Assembly: GCA_037138335.1 (NCBI GenBank)
Contig: JBAXIO010000003.1
Coordinates: forward strand, 1-64,000
Reading direction: 5' to 3'
DNA from: CAIRDP01 sp037138335
GTDB lineage: Bacteria; Bacteroidota; Bacteroidia; Bacteroidales; FEN-979
Length of the DNA stretch: 64,000 bases
Shown here: positions 53,736 to 63,812 of the stretch, in pieces
How the letters are laid out: each line of letters begins with the position of its first letter
Position numbering within the stretch: the first letter of the stretch is position 1
Made by a program: the position numbers and the translations under genes
The notes under the pieces: model-generated
Seen by the model: the letters and a program-made list of their open reading frames with translations, nothing else
Database searches by the model: none
Told to the model about the DNA's origin: nothing

Positions 53736-54808
53736 TTTGTAATTTTAAATGTTTCAAAGACTGTATGCTGCCCAGTATAGCCTTGAAAGCTGTTCACAGT
53801 CGTAGTGTTCCCCGAAACGTCGATCACAGTGTAGTAATACGTTTTTTTGGCATTATGTACATCCCATTCGGCCCTGACGGTCGGATCGATGTAGCCCCCT
53901 CCTGAACCTGCACCGCAGGTGCCGCAAAGAAGTTGTACCACGTTACCCGACCAGGCAGGGACAGGATGCACAGGCTGCGGATACGGCACTAAACTGGGGT
54001 CAATGGTCCTTCGTGCATACAAATGCGAATGTCCACAGGCGTAGAAATCGAACTTATGTGTATCGATAAAGGACCAGAGCGTCGTGATTGTCGTATCTGC
54101 TTCTGATGCTTCCGTAGAATCGTTATCTACATAATAATAGGGCACATGGATGAAGAGGAATTTATGCAGGGCGCTGGTCTGGGCCACCTGGGTTTTCAAC
54201 CAGTTCATTTGTGTTGTATCGATATGGCCACCCATGTTTATCTTCTGGGTATCCTTCGTTACATAATAACAATCCATTACCGCAAAAAAGGAGCTGGTAG
54301 CCTGGTCGCTGAAGGAATACACCAGGTGTTCATATCCGGCCGGTCCGTTTGCAGGACTTTCGTTAAAAGTAGTTTGGAAATGTTGCTGGTTCACGAGAAA
54401 GTAACCATACGAAGCGTGCTCATGATAAAGTTCATGATTTCCGACGGCTGCGTATAAGGGGATCCCCTTGTTGATCAATTTTGAAAAGAGGTTTTTAAAC
54501 ATCTGGAAAGTGTATTCCTTGTTCATATAGCCCCTGTAGCACATATCACCGCCGAATACCACAAATGACGGTTTCGGGTTTAAGGTGTCTATCTCGCGGA
54601 TGATGGGGCTCAGTGCCGCAGAGTCAACCGGGAATCCTAGCGAGTCACCCCGGCTGTCGGCCAGGAAAACGAAACGAAGCTTGCCACTCGTCCCGTCAGG
54701 TGGCTGTGTGTCGGAATTACTTTTTTTACAGGCGCCCAGCATCGTGGTAACAATAACAATCAGGGCCAGGGCCAATACCCGGGATGTGATTTTCAGCTTG
54801 AACAACAT
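53732..54808 (-). CDS. metallophosphoesterase lipoprotein
   Basis: 358 residues with a lipoprotein signal (lipobox MLGAC, about residue 27). Calcineurin-type phosphoesterase motifs are ADSRGD, FGGDMCYRG, GNHELYHE, HVPYYY and GHSHLYARR. It is related to its downstream neighbour, but anchored and without a T9SS domain. A good Shine-Dalgarno stretch (AAGGAG) precedes the start. The -7 box is at 54847-54854. Confidence 0.86.
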   Translation of the reverse strand: MLFKLKITSRVLALALIVIVTTMLGACKKSNSDTQPPDGTSGKLRFVFLADSRGDSLGFPVDSAALSPIIREIDTLNPKPSFVVFGGDMCYRGYMNKEYTFQMFKNLFSKLINKGIPLYAAVGNHELYHEHASYGYFLVNQQHFQTTFNESPANGPAGYEHLVYSFSDQATSSFFAVMDCYYVTKDTQKINMGGHIDTTQMNWLKTQVAQTSALHKFLFIHVPYYYVDNDSTEASEADTTITTLWSFIDTHKFDFYACGHSHLYARRTIDPSLVPYPQPVHPVPAWSGNVVQLLCGTCGAGSGGGYIDPTVRAEWDVHNAKKTYYYTVIDVSGNTTTVNSFQGYTGQHTVFETFKITK

Positions 54809-54846
54809 AGATTTTCTCCTTTCTTACTTTAGATTTATTCAGAAAG

Positions 54847-54854
54847 CAAACATA
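54847..54854 (-). promoter_or_regulatory. -7 box of the phosphoesterase operon
   Basis: The minus strand reads TATGTTTG (TAnnTTTG), 38 nt before the ATG at 54808. The spacer 54855-55027 holds no gene otherwise, only sequence matching the upstream part of the relic at 49792. Confidence 0.45.
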
Positions 54855-55027
54855 AGCCTAACTGGTTCAGTGTACAATAGGGTAAATTCTGAATATGACT
54901 AAGTGGAAACCCTTATTTTCCATATGTATTAAAAACAAACAATTTGGAACAGGCCATGCCATGAAATGGATTGTCTCCTGTCACATTTAAAAAAATCTTA
55001 TTTTAGCCTTGCAGATGATATCCCCCT

Positions 55028-55351
55028 ATGGCACTTAGCTGGAATGAAATCAAAGACCGCGCAATCCGTTTCTCCAAAGAATGGGAAGGGGAGAACAGCG
55101 AACGGGCCGAAGCAAAAACTTTCTGGGACCAGTTTTTCGATGTATTCGGGATATCCCGCCGCAAGATCGGCAGTTTTGAAAAACCCGTTCACCGTCTTGA
55201 TGAAAGCACAGGCTATATTGACTTTCTCTGGAAAGGGACCATCCTCGTAGAGCATAAGTCCAGGGGCAAAGATCTCGACAAAGCCTACAAACAGGCTCTT
55301 GGGAAAACCGGACCATCAATCTGCCCGGGAAGGGCAGGGGCAACATTTTAA
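55028..55351 (+). pseudogene. 5' fragment of an MmeI-like type IIG restriction-modification gene
   Basis: 107 codons. The first 90 or so (MALSWNEIKDRAIRFSKEW...) match the N-terminal domain of MmeI-type enzymes, including the PD-(D/E)xK nuclease signature in YIDFLWKGTILVEHKSRG. Homology ends at YKQALG; the rest and all methylase and target-recognition domains are missing. A different frame immediately downstream belongs to the 55411 beta-propeller gene. The full-length family has about 900 residues, so this is a truncated relic. Confidence 0.8.
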
Positions 55352-55410
55352 GCGCTTTTTTAGACACCATCCATGGGGCTTTCAATTCCATCGGAGGATA
55401 TGCATTCACA

Positions 55411-56982
55411 ATGATGGTGCATCCTGATAATCCGGAGACCGTATTTATAGGGGGGACTAACCTGTACAGGAATACAAGCGGTTTTGCCGATTCAACCTTC
55501 ACACACTGGGTAGGAGGATATCCTTATGATCTGACGGACACAAACCTCCATCCTGACCAGCACTTTCTTATCACCTCCCGTTTGGATCATCATATTATGT
55601 TTTCAGCATGTGACGGAGGTATATATAAGTCCACAGACTGCCTGAACGGGCATGTCAAGTGGAATTTTTTCTCCCGGGGGATAAACAACAGCCAGGTTTA
55701 TTGGACTGGAATGGATCATGCCGCTTCCCATGATGAATTTGCCGTAGCGGGAATTCAGGATAACGCGATCTACATCACCGACCGGAATATTTTTCCGTTT
55801 TCAGCCTGGAATGCAGTTTGCGGCGGAGATGGCCTCACTTCGATTGTCGCAGATAAAAAAAATTACCTGATAGGATCTGTATACGATGGCAACATATTCT
55901 CTTTCCAGGTCGACAGTTTATACAACATAAATAACCTTTACTGGCAACGTCCAACCTTTTTTTACGACAGCAACTTCCTTTTTTACACCAATTATGCACT
56001 GGATCCGAACGATAATAACACTTTTTACTTCCCTCAGAAAAATCATCTGTGGCGGAAATCGAACATGGCTGCTGCTGCCTTCGATACTAACCAGCTCAAT
56101 ACCGGCTGGACAGAACTGACCAATATTGCATTGGGGTATGAGGACTTTATTCTTGCGATAACCGTTTCAAAGGTCCCTGCTAACCGGGTTTATTTCGGGA
56201 CATATACCGGAAAGGTTTTTCGGGTGGACCAGGCCAATACAGGGAATCCTGTTGCGGTGGAAATAACAGGATCAGGATTCCCGGCCAATGGCTTTGTTTC
56301 TTGTATAGAAACCGATCAGTCAAATGCAGATAACTGCTTTGTGGTATTCTCGAATTACAATGTTCAGAGCATTTTTCATTCAACCGATGGGGGGCTGAAC
56401 TGGGAACCTGTAGGCGGAAATCTTGAGGAAAATCAGGATGGAAGCGGAAACGGCCCCTCTGTACGATGGTTGAAAATGCTGTCTTATCAAGGATCCACGA
56501 TTTACTTTGCAGGAACCTCAACCGGCCTTTTTTCCACAACAGAGCTGAAAGGGGGACAAACTATCTGGCAGCAGGAAAGCCCCGACCTGATCGGACGCAG
56601 CATTGTAGATATGATTGATGCCCGCAGTACCGACGGCTGGGTGCTGGTTGCCACGCAGGGGAACGGGATATTTTCAACCCATTTTCAGCCAACCGGGATT
56701 AGTAACCTGAAGGCAAATGATCAACCGGGCCTGGAGCAGAATTATCCTAATCCGGCAACATCAGAAACGCATGTAAATTTCACGGTGCCAGCGAAGGAAA
56801 ATGTAAAGATAATCCTGTATAACCAGGAAGGGAAACAAATCAGGCTTATCCTGGATCAGTGGGTGCAGCCAGGCACTCATGGGATATCCTTTTCCACCAC
56901 TCTCCTTCCCGATGGGATTTATTACTACAGCCTGGTTTCTGCCAGCGGAAGTGTTTCAAGGAAAATGATAGTCGCAAAATAA
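55411..56982 (+). CDS. BNR/beta-propeller protein with T9SS domain, N-terminally truncated
   Basis: 523 residues: propeller repeats of the sortilin/glycosidase-BNR type (SACDGGIYKSTD, IFHSTDGGLNWEPVGG, YFAGTSTGLFSTTE) and a C-terminal T9SS type A domain from about 440 (LEQNYPNPATSETHVNF to RKMIVAK). No signal peptide is present, and the same frame is open upstream to about 55300 with family-like residues (NILSAFLDTIHGAFNSIGG...), so the true start was lost where the gene was joined to the MmeI-like fragment. Secretion is therefore doubtful in this copy. Confidence 0.8.
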   Translation: MMVHPDNPETVFIGGTNLYRNTSGFADSTFTHWVGGYPYDLTDTNLHPDQHFLITSRLDHHIMFSACDGGIYKSTDCLNGHVKWNFFSRGINNSQVYWTGMDHAASHDEFAVAGIQDNAIYITDRNIFPFSAWNAVCGGDGLTSIVADKKNYLIGSVYDGNIFSFQVDSLYNINNLYWQRPTFFYDSNFLFYTNYALDPNDNNTFYFPQKNHLWRKSNMAAAAFDTNQLNTGWTELTNIALGYEDFILAITVSKVPANRVYFGTYTGKVFRVDQANTGNPVAVEITGSGFPANGFVSCIETDQSNADNCFVVFSNYNVQSIFHSTDGGLNWEPVGGNLEENQDGSGNGPSVRWLKMLSYQGSTIYFAGTSTGLFSTTELKGGQTIWQQESPDLIGRSIVDMIDARSTDGWVLVATQGNGIFSTHFQPTGISNLKANDQPGLEQNYPNPATSETHVNFTVPAKENVKIILYNQEGKQIRLILDQWVQPGTHGISFSTTLLPDGIYYYSLVSASGSVSRKMIVAK

Positions 56983-57004
56983 GTTGAGACTTAATCCCCG
57001 GATT

Positions 57005-58618
57005 TTATGAAATTCCGTATTCCTTCAGCTTGTTCCCCAGGGAATTGACTGAAACCGGCTTCGGGATAAAATCATCGCAGCCGGCAGTAATAAATTTCTG
57101 TTCATCTCCGCTCATCGCATACGCAGTGATGGCGATGACAGGCAGGTCCTTTCTGAATGTTTTGATCTCCTGGGTTGCCTCTATACCATTCATGATCGGC
57201 ATCTTGATATCCATCAACACCAGCGTAATCTCAGGATGTGCCCTGCACATCTCTACTGCTTCCTTTCCATTGGTTGCCTGAAGCACCGTGGGCACTATCT
57301 TTTTCAGCACAACTTCAAGGAAAAGACGGTTGGCATCATCATCTTCAGCAACCAGCAGTACTGGTGTTTTCGCATTTGCATGAGTTGGTTTCCCGGCTGA
57401 TGTTTCAACAGCTTGTTTTGGATCACCATGGGGCAGTATTACTGTAAACACAGAGCCAACTTCCTTTGTGGATTCCAGCCTGAGTTCACCACCAAGAAGC
57501 CTGATGCATCCGATGACAATGGAGAGACCCAGTCCGCTTCCCTCATGCCCCCTTGTGGCAGAGATATCCTCCTGCATAAAGGGCTCAAATATCCTCTCCC
57601 TGGCCTCTTCTGAAATACCTTTTCCCGTATCTTTAACAAGAAACTCAAATGTTTCTGTCGTAAGGGAGTAGCCTACCGTCACTGTCCCTGTTGAAGTGAA
57701 CTTCACAGCGTTGCTGATAAGATGTGAGATGATTTTGCGCAGGAGTTCAGGATCGGTTTTAATACAAGTTTCTTCGAGTGAGTCGTTAACCTGGAGCTCG
57801 AATGTGAGGGACTTGCTCTCGCAAATTTTGCTGTATATACCCTTCACTTCCCTCATTACATCATTGATTGAAACAGGTTTCCTGGCGACTTCCATGGAGC
57901 CTGAGGCTAAGAGCGAAATATCCATATAATCAGTGATCGTATTGATCAGACGGTTCGTTGAAATCTCAAGAAAAATCTCGAAATTCTGCTTATCAGCATA
58001 GCTTATTTCCGGGTCTGCCAGAAGTTTGCTGAAACCCAAAATGCCGTTGAGGGGAGTACGGACTTCATGGGAGATATTCTGCATGAAGGCTGTTTTGAGC
58101 CGGTCGCTGGCCTGTGCCTTGTCCCTGGCCATTGTCAGATCCCTGTTAGTCTGTTCCAGCTGGGCTGTTCTCATTTTCACTTTTTCATCCAGGATCAGGT
58201 TTTGGTCCCTCAACTGATGCATAAGCGACCTTGCAAGCAGCAGGTTGTTGATCCTGAGGCCTACTTCTGTAAGGTCGAATGGCTTGGTGAGAAAGTCGGT
58301 GGCACCAAGGGTAAGAGCCCTCTGCTTGGCTTCCGGTGTTATATCCGCAGTTAAAACCAGAACCGGAAGGAAGTCATCTTTGGCTACCTTAGCTTTAAGT
58401 TGGTCCATAACCTCATACCCTGAAAGTAATGGCATCATCAGGTCCAGCAGTATCAGGTCGGGTTTGAAGCTGTCGTGGAGCAGGATTACTTTACGCGAAT
58501 CGGTTGTAGAACTCACATTGATGTAGCCCTCCATTTCAAGAAAACCCTCAAGCATTTCAATATTAGCAATCTGGTCATCCACGATAAGGATATGAGATTT
58601 TTTCAGATTAGTTTCCAT
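57005..58618 (-). CDS. hybrid histidine kinase, REC-HisKA-HATPase-REC
   Basis: About 537 residues from the ATG at 58618 (METNLKKSHILIVDDQ); the frame's earlier ATG at 58657 overlaps the upstream gene. An N-terminal receiver (about 8-120, LILLDLMMPLLSG), a coiled coil, HisKA with NISHEVRTPLNG, HATPase with DTGKGIS and GSGLGLSI, and a C-terminal receiver with LVLMDIKMPIMNG and the Lys in IPKPV. It sits 13 bp downstream of the giant PAS kinase gene, so both are probably cotranscribed and may form one phosphorelay. Confidence 0.92.
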   Translation of the reverse strand: METNLKKSHILIVDDQIANIEMLEGFLEMEGYINVSSTTDSRKVILLHDSFKPDLILLDLMMPLLSGYEVMDQLKAKVAKDDFLPVLVLTADITPEAKQRALTLGATDFLTKPFDLTEVGLRINNLLLARSLMHQLRDQNLILDEKVKMRTAQLEQTNRDLTMARDKAQASDRLKTAFMQNISHEVRTPLNGILGFSKLLADPEISYADKQNFEIFLEISTNRLINTITDYMDISLLASGSMEVARKPVSINDVMREVKGIYSKICESKSLTFELQVNDSLEETCIKTDPELLRKIISHLISNAVKFTSTGTVTVGYSLTTETFEFLVKDTGKGISEEARERIFEPFMQEDISATRGHEGSGLGLSIVIGCIRLLGGELRLESTKEVGSVFTVILPHGDPKQAVETSAGKPTHANAKTPVLLVAEDDDANRLFLEVVLKKIVPTVLQATNGKEAVEMCRAHPEITLVLMDIKMPIMNGIEATQEIKTFRKDLPVIAITAYAMSGDEQKFITAGCDDFIPKPVSVNSLGNKLKEYGIS

Positions 58619-58631
58619 ACAAATGCAGCTA

Positions 58632-61600
58632 TTATATTTTATAAAAGATCTTGTCAAGTATACGAAGGAAATTATCTATTTCCAAAGGTTTGATAAGGCA
58701 ATCCATTGCCCCTTCCTTCAGCAATGGCTTGATGTGATCGGGGACCGCATCTGCAGTGATTACCACGATGGGGATCTTGCGGGTATTCTCATCCGACTTC
58801 AGTATCTTCAGCACTTCAGCACCGTGAATGTCGGGAAGGTTGAGATCTAAAAGGACCAGGTCAGGATTATGTTCCCGGGCCAATTTAGCGGCCTGCCTTC
58901 CATACATTGTTGTAATAAGCTTTATGCCGGGCCTGGTGGAATCAATAATGTCATTCACCAGGTCGATATTTGGCTTGTTGTCTTCAACATAAAGAATTGT
59001 TCCATCCCAATGGTCCTCAAGCTTATTGACATCGAGGGTCAACGACCCGTTCTTTATTGGCTCCATCTGGCTTTCGATCAGCGGCAGTTCAATCCAGAAA
59101 GTTGATCCTTCGCCCGGTGTGCTTTCCACGCCAATAAAACCGCCCATGAGGTCCAGCAGTTTTTTGACCACTGCCAGCCCAAGTCCTGTTCCTTCCGTTT
59201 CTGTATTTTCTGCTCCTATCCTTTCAAACGGTACGAAAAGCTTGCATAAATCCTCTGAACGGATCCCGCAGCCTGTGTCCTTTATAGAAACCCTCACGGG
59301 TAACCAGCCTTGTGAATTCAGAGGAAGAAGTTCTGCATTGATCCGGATTGAACCTCCCTCCACATTATATTTGATGGCATTATTGATCAGGTTAAGAAGG
59401 ATTTGTTTCAGCCTCTGCCTGTCGGATTTTACCGATAACTGCATTGTGTCAGACTGCATGATCTCTAGTTTGATCCGTCTTGCACTTACTTGCGGCTGCA
59501 CAATATCTATCATTTCGTTGATCACTCCATGGAGCTGCACAGGTTCAGGGGAAAATGAAATGCGGCCTGCTTCTATGCGCGAGATGTCAAGCACTTCATT
59601 GATCAGTTCAAGAAGATGCTTGCCGCTCCTGAGAATATGCGAGACTCCTTTTTTCTGTCCCGGATTCAACTCCCCTCTCTCAAGCAGCTGGGCAAAACCA
59701 AGGATCGAATTCATAGGGGTCCTTAGCTCATGGCTCATCCTTGAAAGGAATTCGCTTTTTGCCTGGTTCGCTCCTTCGGCTTCTTTCCTCGCTGTTTTAA
59801 GTTCTTCTTCGATTTGCTTTCTCTCTTCTATTTCCCTGGTCAAATCAACGTTTGCGAGAGCCAGTTCAGCTGTCCTATCGGCGATTTTTTGTTCAAGGTT
59901 GGCATTAAGATCCCTGATCTCCTGTTCCGCTTTTTTTCTTTCGCTGATGTCCTGTTTGACGGCCAGGTAGCTTGAAATCTCATCATTCTCATCCAGGACC
60001 GGTGTGATGTTGATGCTTTCCCAGTAGAAGCTGCCATCCTTCCTCCTGTTAACCCATTCACCCTGCCAGGGTTTTCCTAAAGTGATAGTCTCCCAAAGGT
60101 CCTTGTAAACCGAATCAGGGGTCTTTCCTGACTTCAGCAGCCTGACATTTTTTCCCTTAACCTCCTCGAAAGAGTAGCCTGTAATAGTATGAAATGCCGG
60201 GCTTGCATATTCTATGTTGCCATTCAGATCTGTTATAACAATTGATACAGGGCTCTGTTCAATGGCCAGGCTTAGTTTCCTGATTTCCTTCTCTTTTTCC
60301 TTGATCTCGGTGATATCGATCGCTGTAGCCGACATATACTGCGGTATTCCGTTATTGTAGACCACAATGGCATTCATAAGTGAAGGGAAAGCAGAACCGT
60401 CTTGCCTGGTTCTCCAAACCTCTTCAGCCTGGAATTCACCGTTTTTCTGAAGAAGCCCGACAGTCTCAAGAACCCGGACCATCTGCTGATCACTGTGAAA
60501 CATGGAAAGGTTTTTCCCAATGACCTCACTGACCTCCCATCCGTGCATCCTTGCAAAATACTCATTCGAATATAGCATTGTACCATCAAGGGCGGCAATA
60601 GCCATTCCGTAATTGGCCTTGGCAGTGATGGTGCTGAACTTCCTCAGTTCCTCGTCGGCGAGGAGGCGTTCAGTAATATCACGCACACTGCCCGCAATTT
60701 TCAAGGGCTTCCCATCCTGACCATATAGAAACCCGGAGGACAAAGAAACAGGAATGATGGAGCCGTCTTTGTTCCTGAGCATTACTTCATAATCATCGAT
60801 AGTTCCTTTTTCGGATAATTTCAGCAGGAATCTCTCCCTGTCCTCAGTATTTTGATAAAAAGAAAAGAGAGATTGACCGATCAGTTCTTCGCGGGTGAAC
60901 TGACCTTTTGAAAGGATTTTGACCGATGGACTGATCTCAAGGATATTCCCGTCGAGATCGGCTTCATAAAATACGTCCCGTATCGTTTCAAACATCAAGC
61001 GGTACTTTTCTTCACTTTTTCTGATTGCAAGTTCGGTTTGTCTTTGTTCCGTAATATCTTTCCATGTAACCAGGATGGCTTTGCCTCCTTCATAATCAAT
61101 TGCAGCCAGGTTGACCATTGCAATGAATTCACTCCCGTCGAATCGTTTATGCACCCATTCAAATGTGTTTTTGCCCTTTTCCAGGGTTTCCCTGATACGT
61201 TCTGCAGCCAGTTCATCAGACCGGCGGCCTCCAGGCTGAATTTCAGGGGAAAGCATATCAGGAGAAGCCCCTATGATTCTCGATCGATCCCCGCCCGCAA
61301 GGACTTCCGCTGCTTTGTTGCACTCAACATAAATACCATCCTTGACGATCAGGTATCCATCGGGTGAAAAATCGAACAGGCTGCGGTATTTCTCCTCGCT
61401 CTTTTTAACCTTGTTATCAGCTTCTTTAAGCAAAGTGACATCTTTCCATGAAACAAGAAGGGCATCCCGGCCTTCATATTGGACCGGGGCAAGGTGGATC
61501 AGCGCAAGAAAATCAGCTCCGTCAATTCTCCTGTGAGTCCATTCAAATTCATTTTTACCCGTTGCAAAAGCTTCGTTAACCACTTCAATCACATAATCAA

Positions 61601-63812
61601 AGGATCGTTTCCCGTTGGGCTGAAACTCCGGAGATATTTCATCAGGCCTTTTACCGATAATATCTGTCCTGGAGCCACCAACAAGCCGTTCAGAGGCCTT
61701 ATTGCATTCCACAAAGATACCGTCCTGGAAAATCAGGTAGCCGTCGGGAGAATATTCGAAAAGCGCCCTGTACTTTTGCTCACTCTGACTGACCAGCAGC
61801 TCAGCTTCTTTTCTTCCCGTTATATCAGAAGCGAATAACAGGGCAGATACAGGGGCCCCGCTTTCATCCCGTACGGGCTGAGTGCTTGTCCTGTACCATC
61901 TTCTCTGTCCGCCAAGAACGATCTGTTCTTCCACAACCCTGCCTGTGTTTTTTGAAAATACAAAGTCCACATTCGACATGATGGATTCGGCTACATCAGG
62001 AGGGAACATATCATGGATCCTCTTGCCCAGTATCTTGCCGGCAGGCAACCCAAGACTCCGGGCACCGATGGCATTAATATACTGGTAACGGCCTTCCCTG
62101 TCAAGAAGTAAAATGGCAGCGTCGGCACTGTCGATCAGGCTACGGTATTTTTCCTCGCTAACTCTTAATTCATTCCCCGCTTTCTTCAGGTCAGAAATAT
62201 CGATCCCGATGCATTGGATCTCGCCAGGGTTACCCTTCTGATTGGTGAGGCAAAGGAATTCCCATAGTGTGGTTCTTACCCCGCCATCCCTTGCAGGTTT
62301 GTCAAGTTCAACCTTGACGATGGTGCCGGGGTTTGCAATGCATTTTTCCACGGCTTTCCTGGTCCGTTCATGGTGATGGGAACAGATGGAGATCATCGCA
62401 TCGGCCCCTTTCAGTCCGCTTCCTTCATATATCCATCCGAACTCCTCCGCGAACTTGGCATTCCAATATGTATGTCTTCCTTGCAGGTCGGTCCTGAGCA
62501 CAAAGTTGGTTTGAGTATTTACAAGGGTGCGGTATAGGTTTTCACTTTCCCTGATGGCCTCATCCGCCTTCTTCTTTTCGGTAATATCGATAAGCACTCC
62601 CCTTCCGCCGGTAATGTTACCGTTTTCAATCAATGGGTTAGTGGAGGAACGAACCCACCTGACCTCACCGTTCTTATTGTAATAGCGATATTCAAGGAAA
62701 TCATAATCCCTGATTTCCAGTTCCGCAAGTCTTTGCATGATCATCGGCTTGTCTTCCTCATGCATATACCTGAAGAAGTTTTTTCCGATCAGTTCCTCAG
62801 GGCTGTAACCGAGAAACTTCTCTATCGACGGGCTGACATAGTTGATGGTCCCATCGTTTGAGATTTCATATATAACGTCATTGAGGTTTTCGACAATCTC
62901 TTTGAATCTTGCCTCAGTTTTTACCAACTTCCGTTCGGTATTTTTCCTGTCGCTAATGTCACGGGTGACAAAGATCATCTGAACCAGTTGGCCGTTCTCA
63001 TCCCTAAGAAATTCACCGTTTACTTCTATATCGAATTTACTCCCATCCGCCCTCAAAGCAGTATATTCTGCAGCGCCTGTAAGCTGGCCTGCCAGCATCT
63101 TTGCAATTTCGCCAGAAGCCCGTTCATGATCCGGGGGATCAATATATTCAAACATTTTATGCCCGGGAAAGTCCCCTGCATTGGAGGCGCCAAACATCTT
63201 CACTGCCCGTTCTGAAGAAAACTGGATCTTCCCTTCCAGATCAGTAATAGTTATGACATCGGGGGATGCCGAGAGGATGGAATGATACAAGGCTTCACCT
63301 TTACGCCTCGCCATTTCCCGTTTTTTTAAAGCAATGACGTTACCAAGCCTTAGTGCAATTGACTTAATAAGGTCACTTTCCTCAGGAAGGAATGGATCTG
63401 CTTCAGCTTTTGATTTTCCATGCTTTACGCTGATCATAACCTTGCCCACAACAATACCGTCTGCTACAATATCGTGCTCAAGCTGCCGGCTTTTTACCTG
63501 ATAGCCGGGAGTCTTGAAGACCTTGTCTTCGAGAGTAATCATAGCTCCCGTCCTTTCAGGGAACTGCCAGGCCGGGGGTATTAGTTCCAGGACTTCGATA
63601 CAAATTTCATCGAGATCGAGGGAGAGGTCGGAGAAAATTTCCGACATCATGTTCTGGCATCTCAATTCCTTAAGGCGCTCGCCAAGATCAAATTCGATTT
63701 TATTCAACGTGGCCAGGCATTTCTCGTATCTGGATTTCAGTGAGGCAAGTTCCGACTGCAATGCCTCTTCGTTTCCTTTCGGCTCGCCTGTTGTCTTTTT
63801 CCCTTTATTCAT
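58632..63812 (-). CDS. giant hybrid histidine kinase with nine PAS domains
   Basis: 1726 residues, no membrane segment. A coiled coil (1-50), a GAF-like region (about 50-165), nine successive PAS/PAC domains (from about 174 to 1300; starts marked by HSILSASPD, FKEIVENLND, YRTLVNTQTN, YRSLIDSADA, YRALFEYSPD, YRSLFDFSPD, YRLMFETIRD, a KFSTITAKAN type and KLSLAIEQSPV), a coiled coil, HisKA (H1361 in RMSHELRTPMNS), HATPase (DTGCGIR, GTGLGLAV) and a C-terminal receiver (about 1603-1726, D1656). The fifth and sixth PAS domains are near duplicates. No ligand can be named. A weak -7 box (TATCTTTA, 63865-63872) lies upstream. Confidence 0.92.
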   Translation of the reverse strand: MNKGKKTTGEPKGNEEALQSELASLKSRYEKCLATLNKIEFDLGERLKELRCQNMMSEIFSDLSLDLDEICIEVLELIPPAWQFPERTGAMITLEDKVFKTPGYQVKSRQLEHDIVADGIVVGKVMISVKHGKSKAEADPFLPEESDLIKSIALRLGNVIALKKREMARRKGEALYHSILSASPDVITITDLEGKIQFSSERAVKMFGASNAGDFPGHKMFEYIDPPDHERASGEIAKMLAGQLTGAAEYTALRADGSKFDIEVNGEFLRDENGQLVQMIFVTRDISDRKNTERKLVKTEARFKEIVENLNDVIYEISNDGTINYVSPSIEKFLGYSPEELIGKNFFRYMHEEDKPMIMQRLAELEIRDYDFLEYRYYNKNGEVRWVRSSTNPLIENGNITGGRGVLIDITEKKKADEAIRESENLYRTLVNTQTNFVLRTDLQGRHTYWNAKFAEEFGWIYEGSGLKGADAMISICSHHHERTRKAVEKCIANPGTIVKVELDKPARDGGVRTTLWEFLCLTNQKGNPGEIQCIGIDISDLKKAGNELRVSEEKYRSLIDSADAAILLLDREGRYQYINAIGARSLGLPAGKILGKRIHDMFPPDVAESIMSNVDFVFSKNTGRVVEEQIVLGGQRRWYRTSTQPVRDESGAPVSALLFASDITGRKEAELLVSQSEQKYRALFEYSPDGYLIFQDGIFVECNKASERLVGGSRTDIIGKRPDEISPEFQPNGKRSFDYVIEVVNEAFATGKNEFEWTHRRIDGADFLALIHLAPVQYEGRDALLVSWKDVTLLKEADNKVKKSEEKYRSLFDFSPDGYLIVKDGIYVECNKAAEVLAGGDRSRIIGASPDMLSPEIQPGGRRSDELAAERIRETLEKGKNTFEWVHKRFDGSEFIAMVNLAAIDYEGGKAILVTWKDITEQRQTELAIRKSEEKYRLMFETIRDVFYEADLDGNILEISPSVKILSKGQFTREELIGQSLFSFYQNTEDRERFLLKLSEKGTIDDYEVMLRNKDGSIIPVSLSSGFLYGQDGKPLKIAGSVRDITERLLADEELRKFSTITAKANYGMAIAALDGTMLYSNEYFARMHGWEVSEVIGKNLSMFHSDQQMVRVLETVGLLQKNGEFQAEEVWRTRQDGSAFPSLMNAIVVYNNGIPQYMSATAIDITEIKEKEKEIRKLSLAIEQSPVSIVITDLNGNIEYASPAFHTITGYSFEEVKGKNVRLLKSGKTPDSVYKDLWETITLGKPWQGEWVNRRKDGSFYWESINITPVLDENDEISSYLAVKQDISERKKAEQEIRDLNANLEQKIADRTAELALANVDLTREIEERKQIEEELKTARKEAEGANQAKSEFLSRMSHELRTPMNSILGFAQLLERGELNPGQKKGVSHILRSGKHLLELINEVLDISRIEAGRISFSPEPVQLHGVINEMIDIVQPQVSARRIKLEIMQSDTMQLSVKSDRQRLKQILLNLINNAIKYNVEGGSIRINAELLPLNSQGWLPVRVSIKDTGCGIRSEDLCKLFVPFERIGAENTETEGTGLGLAVVKKLLDLMGGFIGVESTPGEGSTFWIELPLIESQMEPIKNGSLTLDVNKLEDHWDGTILYVEDNKPNIDLVNDIIDSTRPGIKLITTMYGRQAAKLAREHNPDLVLLDLNLPDIHGAEVLKILKSDENTRKIPIVVITADAVPDHIKPLLKEGAMDCLIKPLEIDNFLRILDKIFYKI

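Noticed and set aside
59026..59970. 314-residue plus-strand ORF inside the giant kinase
   Set aside because: Ser/Leu/Ile-rich antisense shadow of the kinase; no start context or domain.
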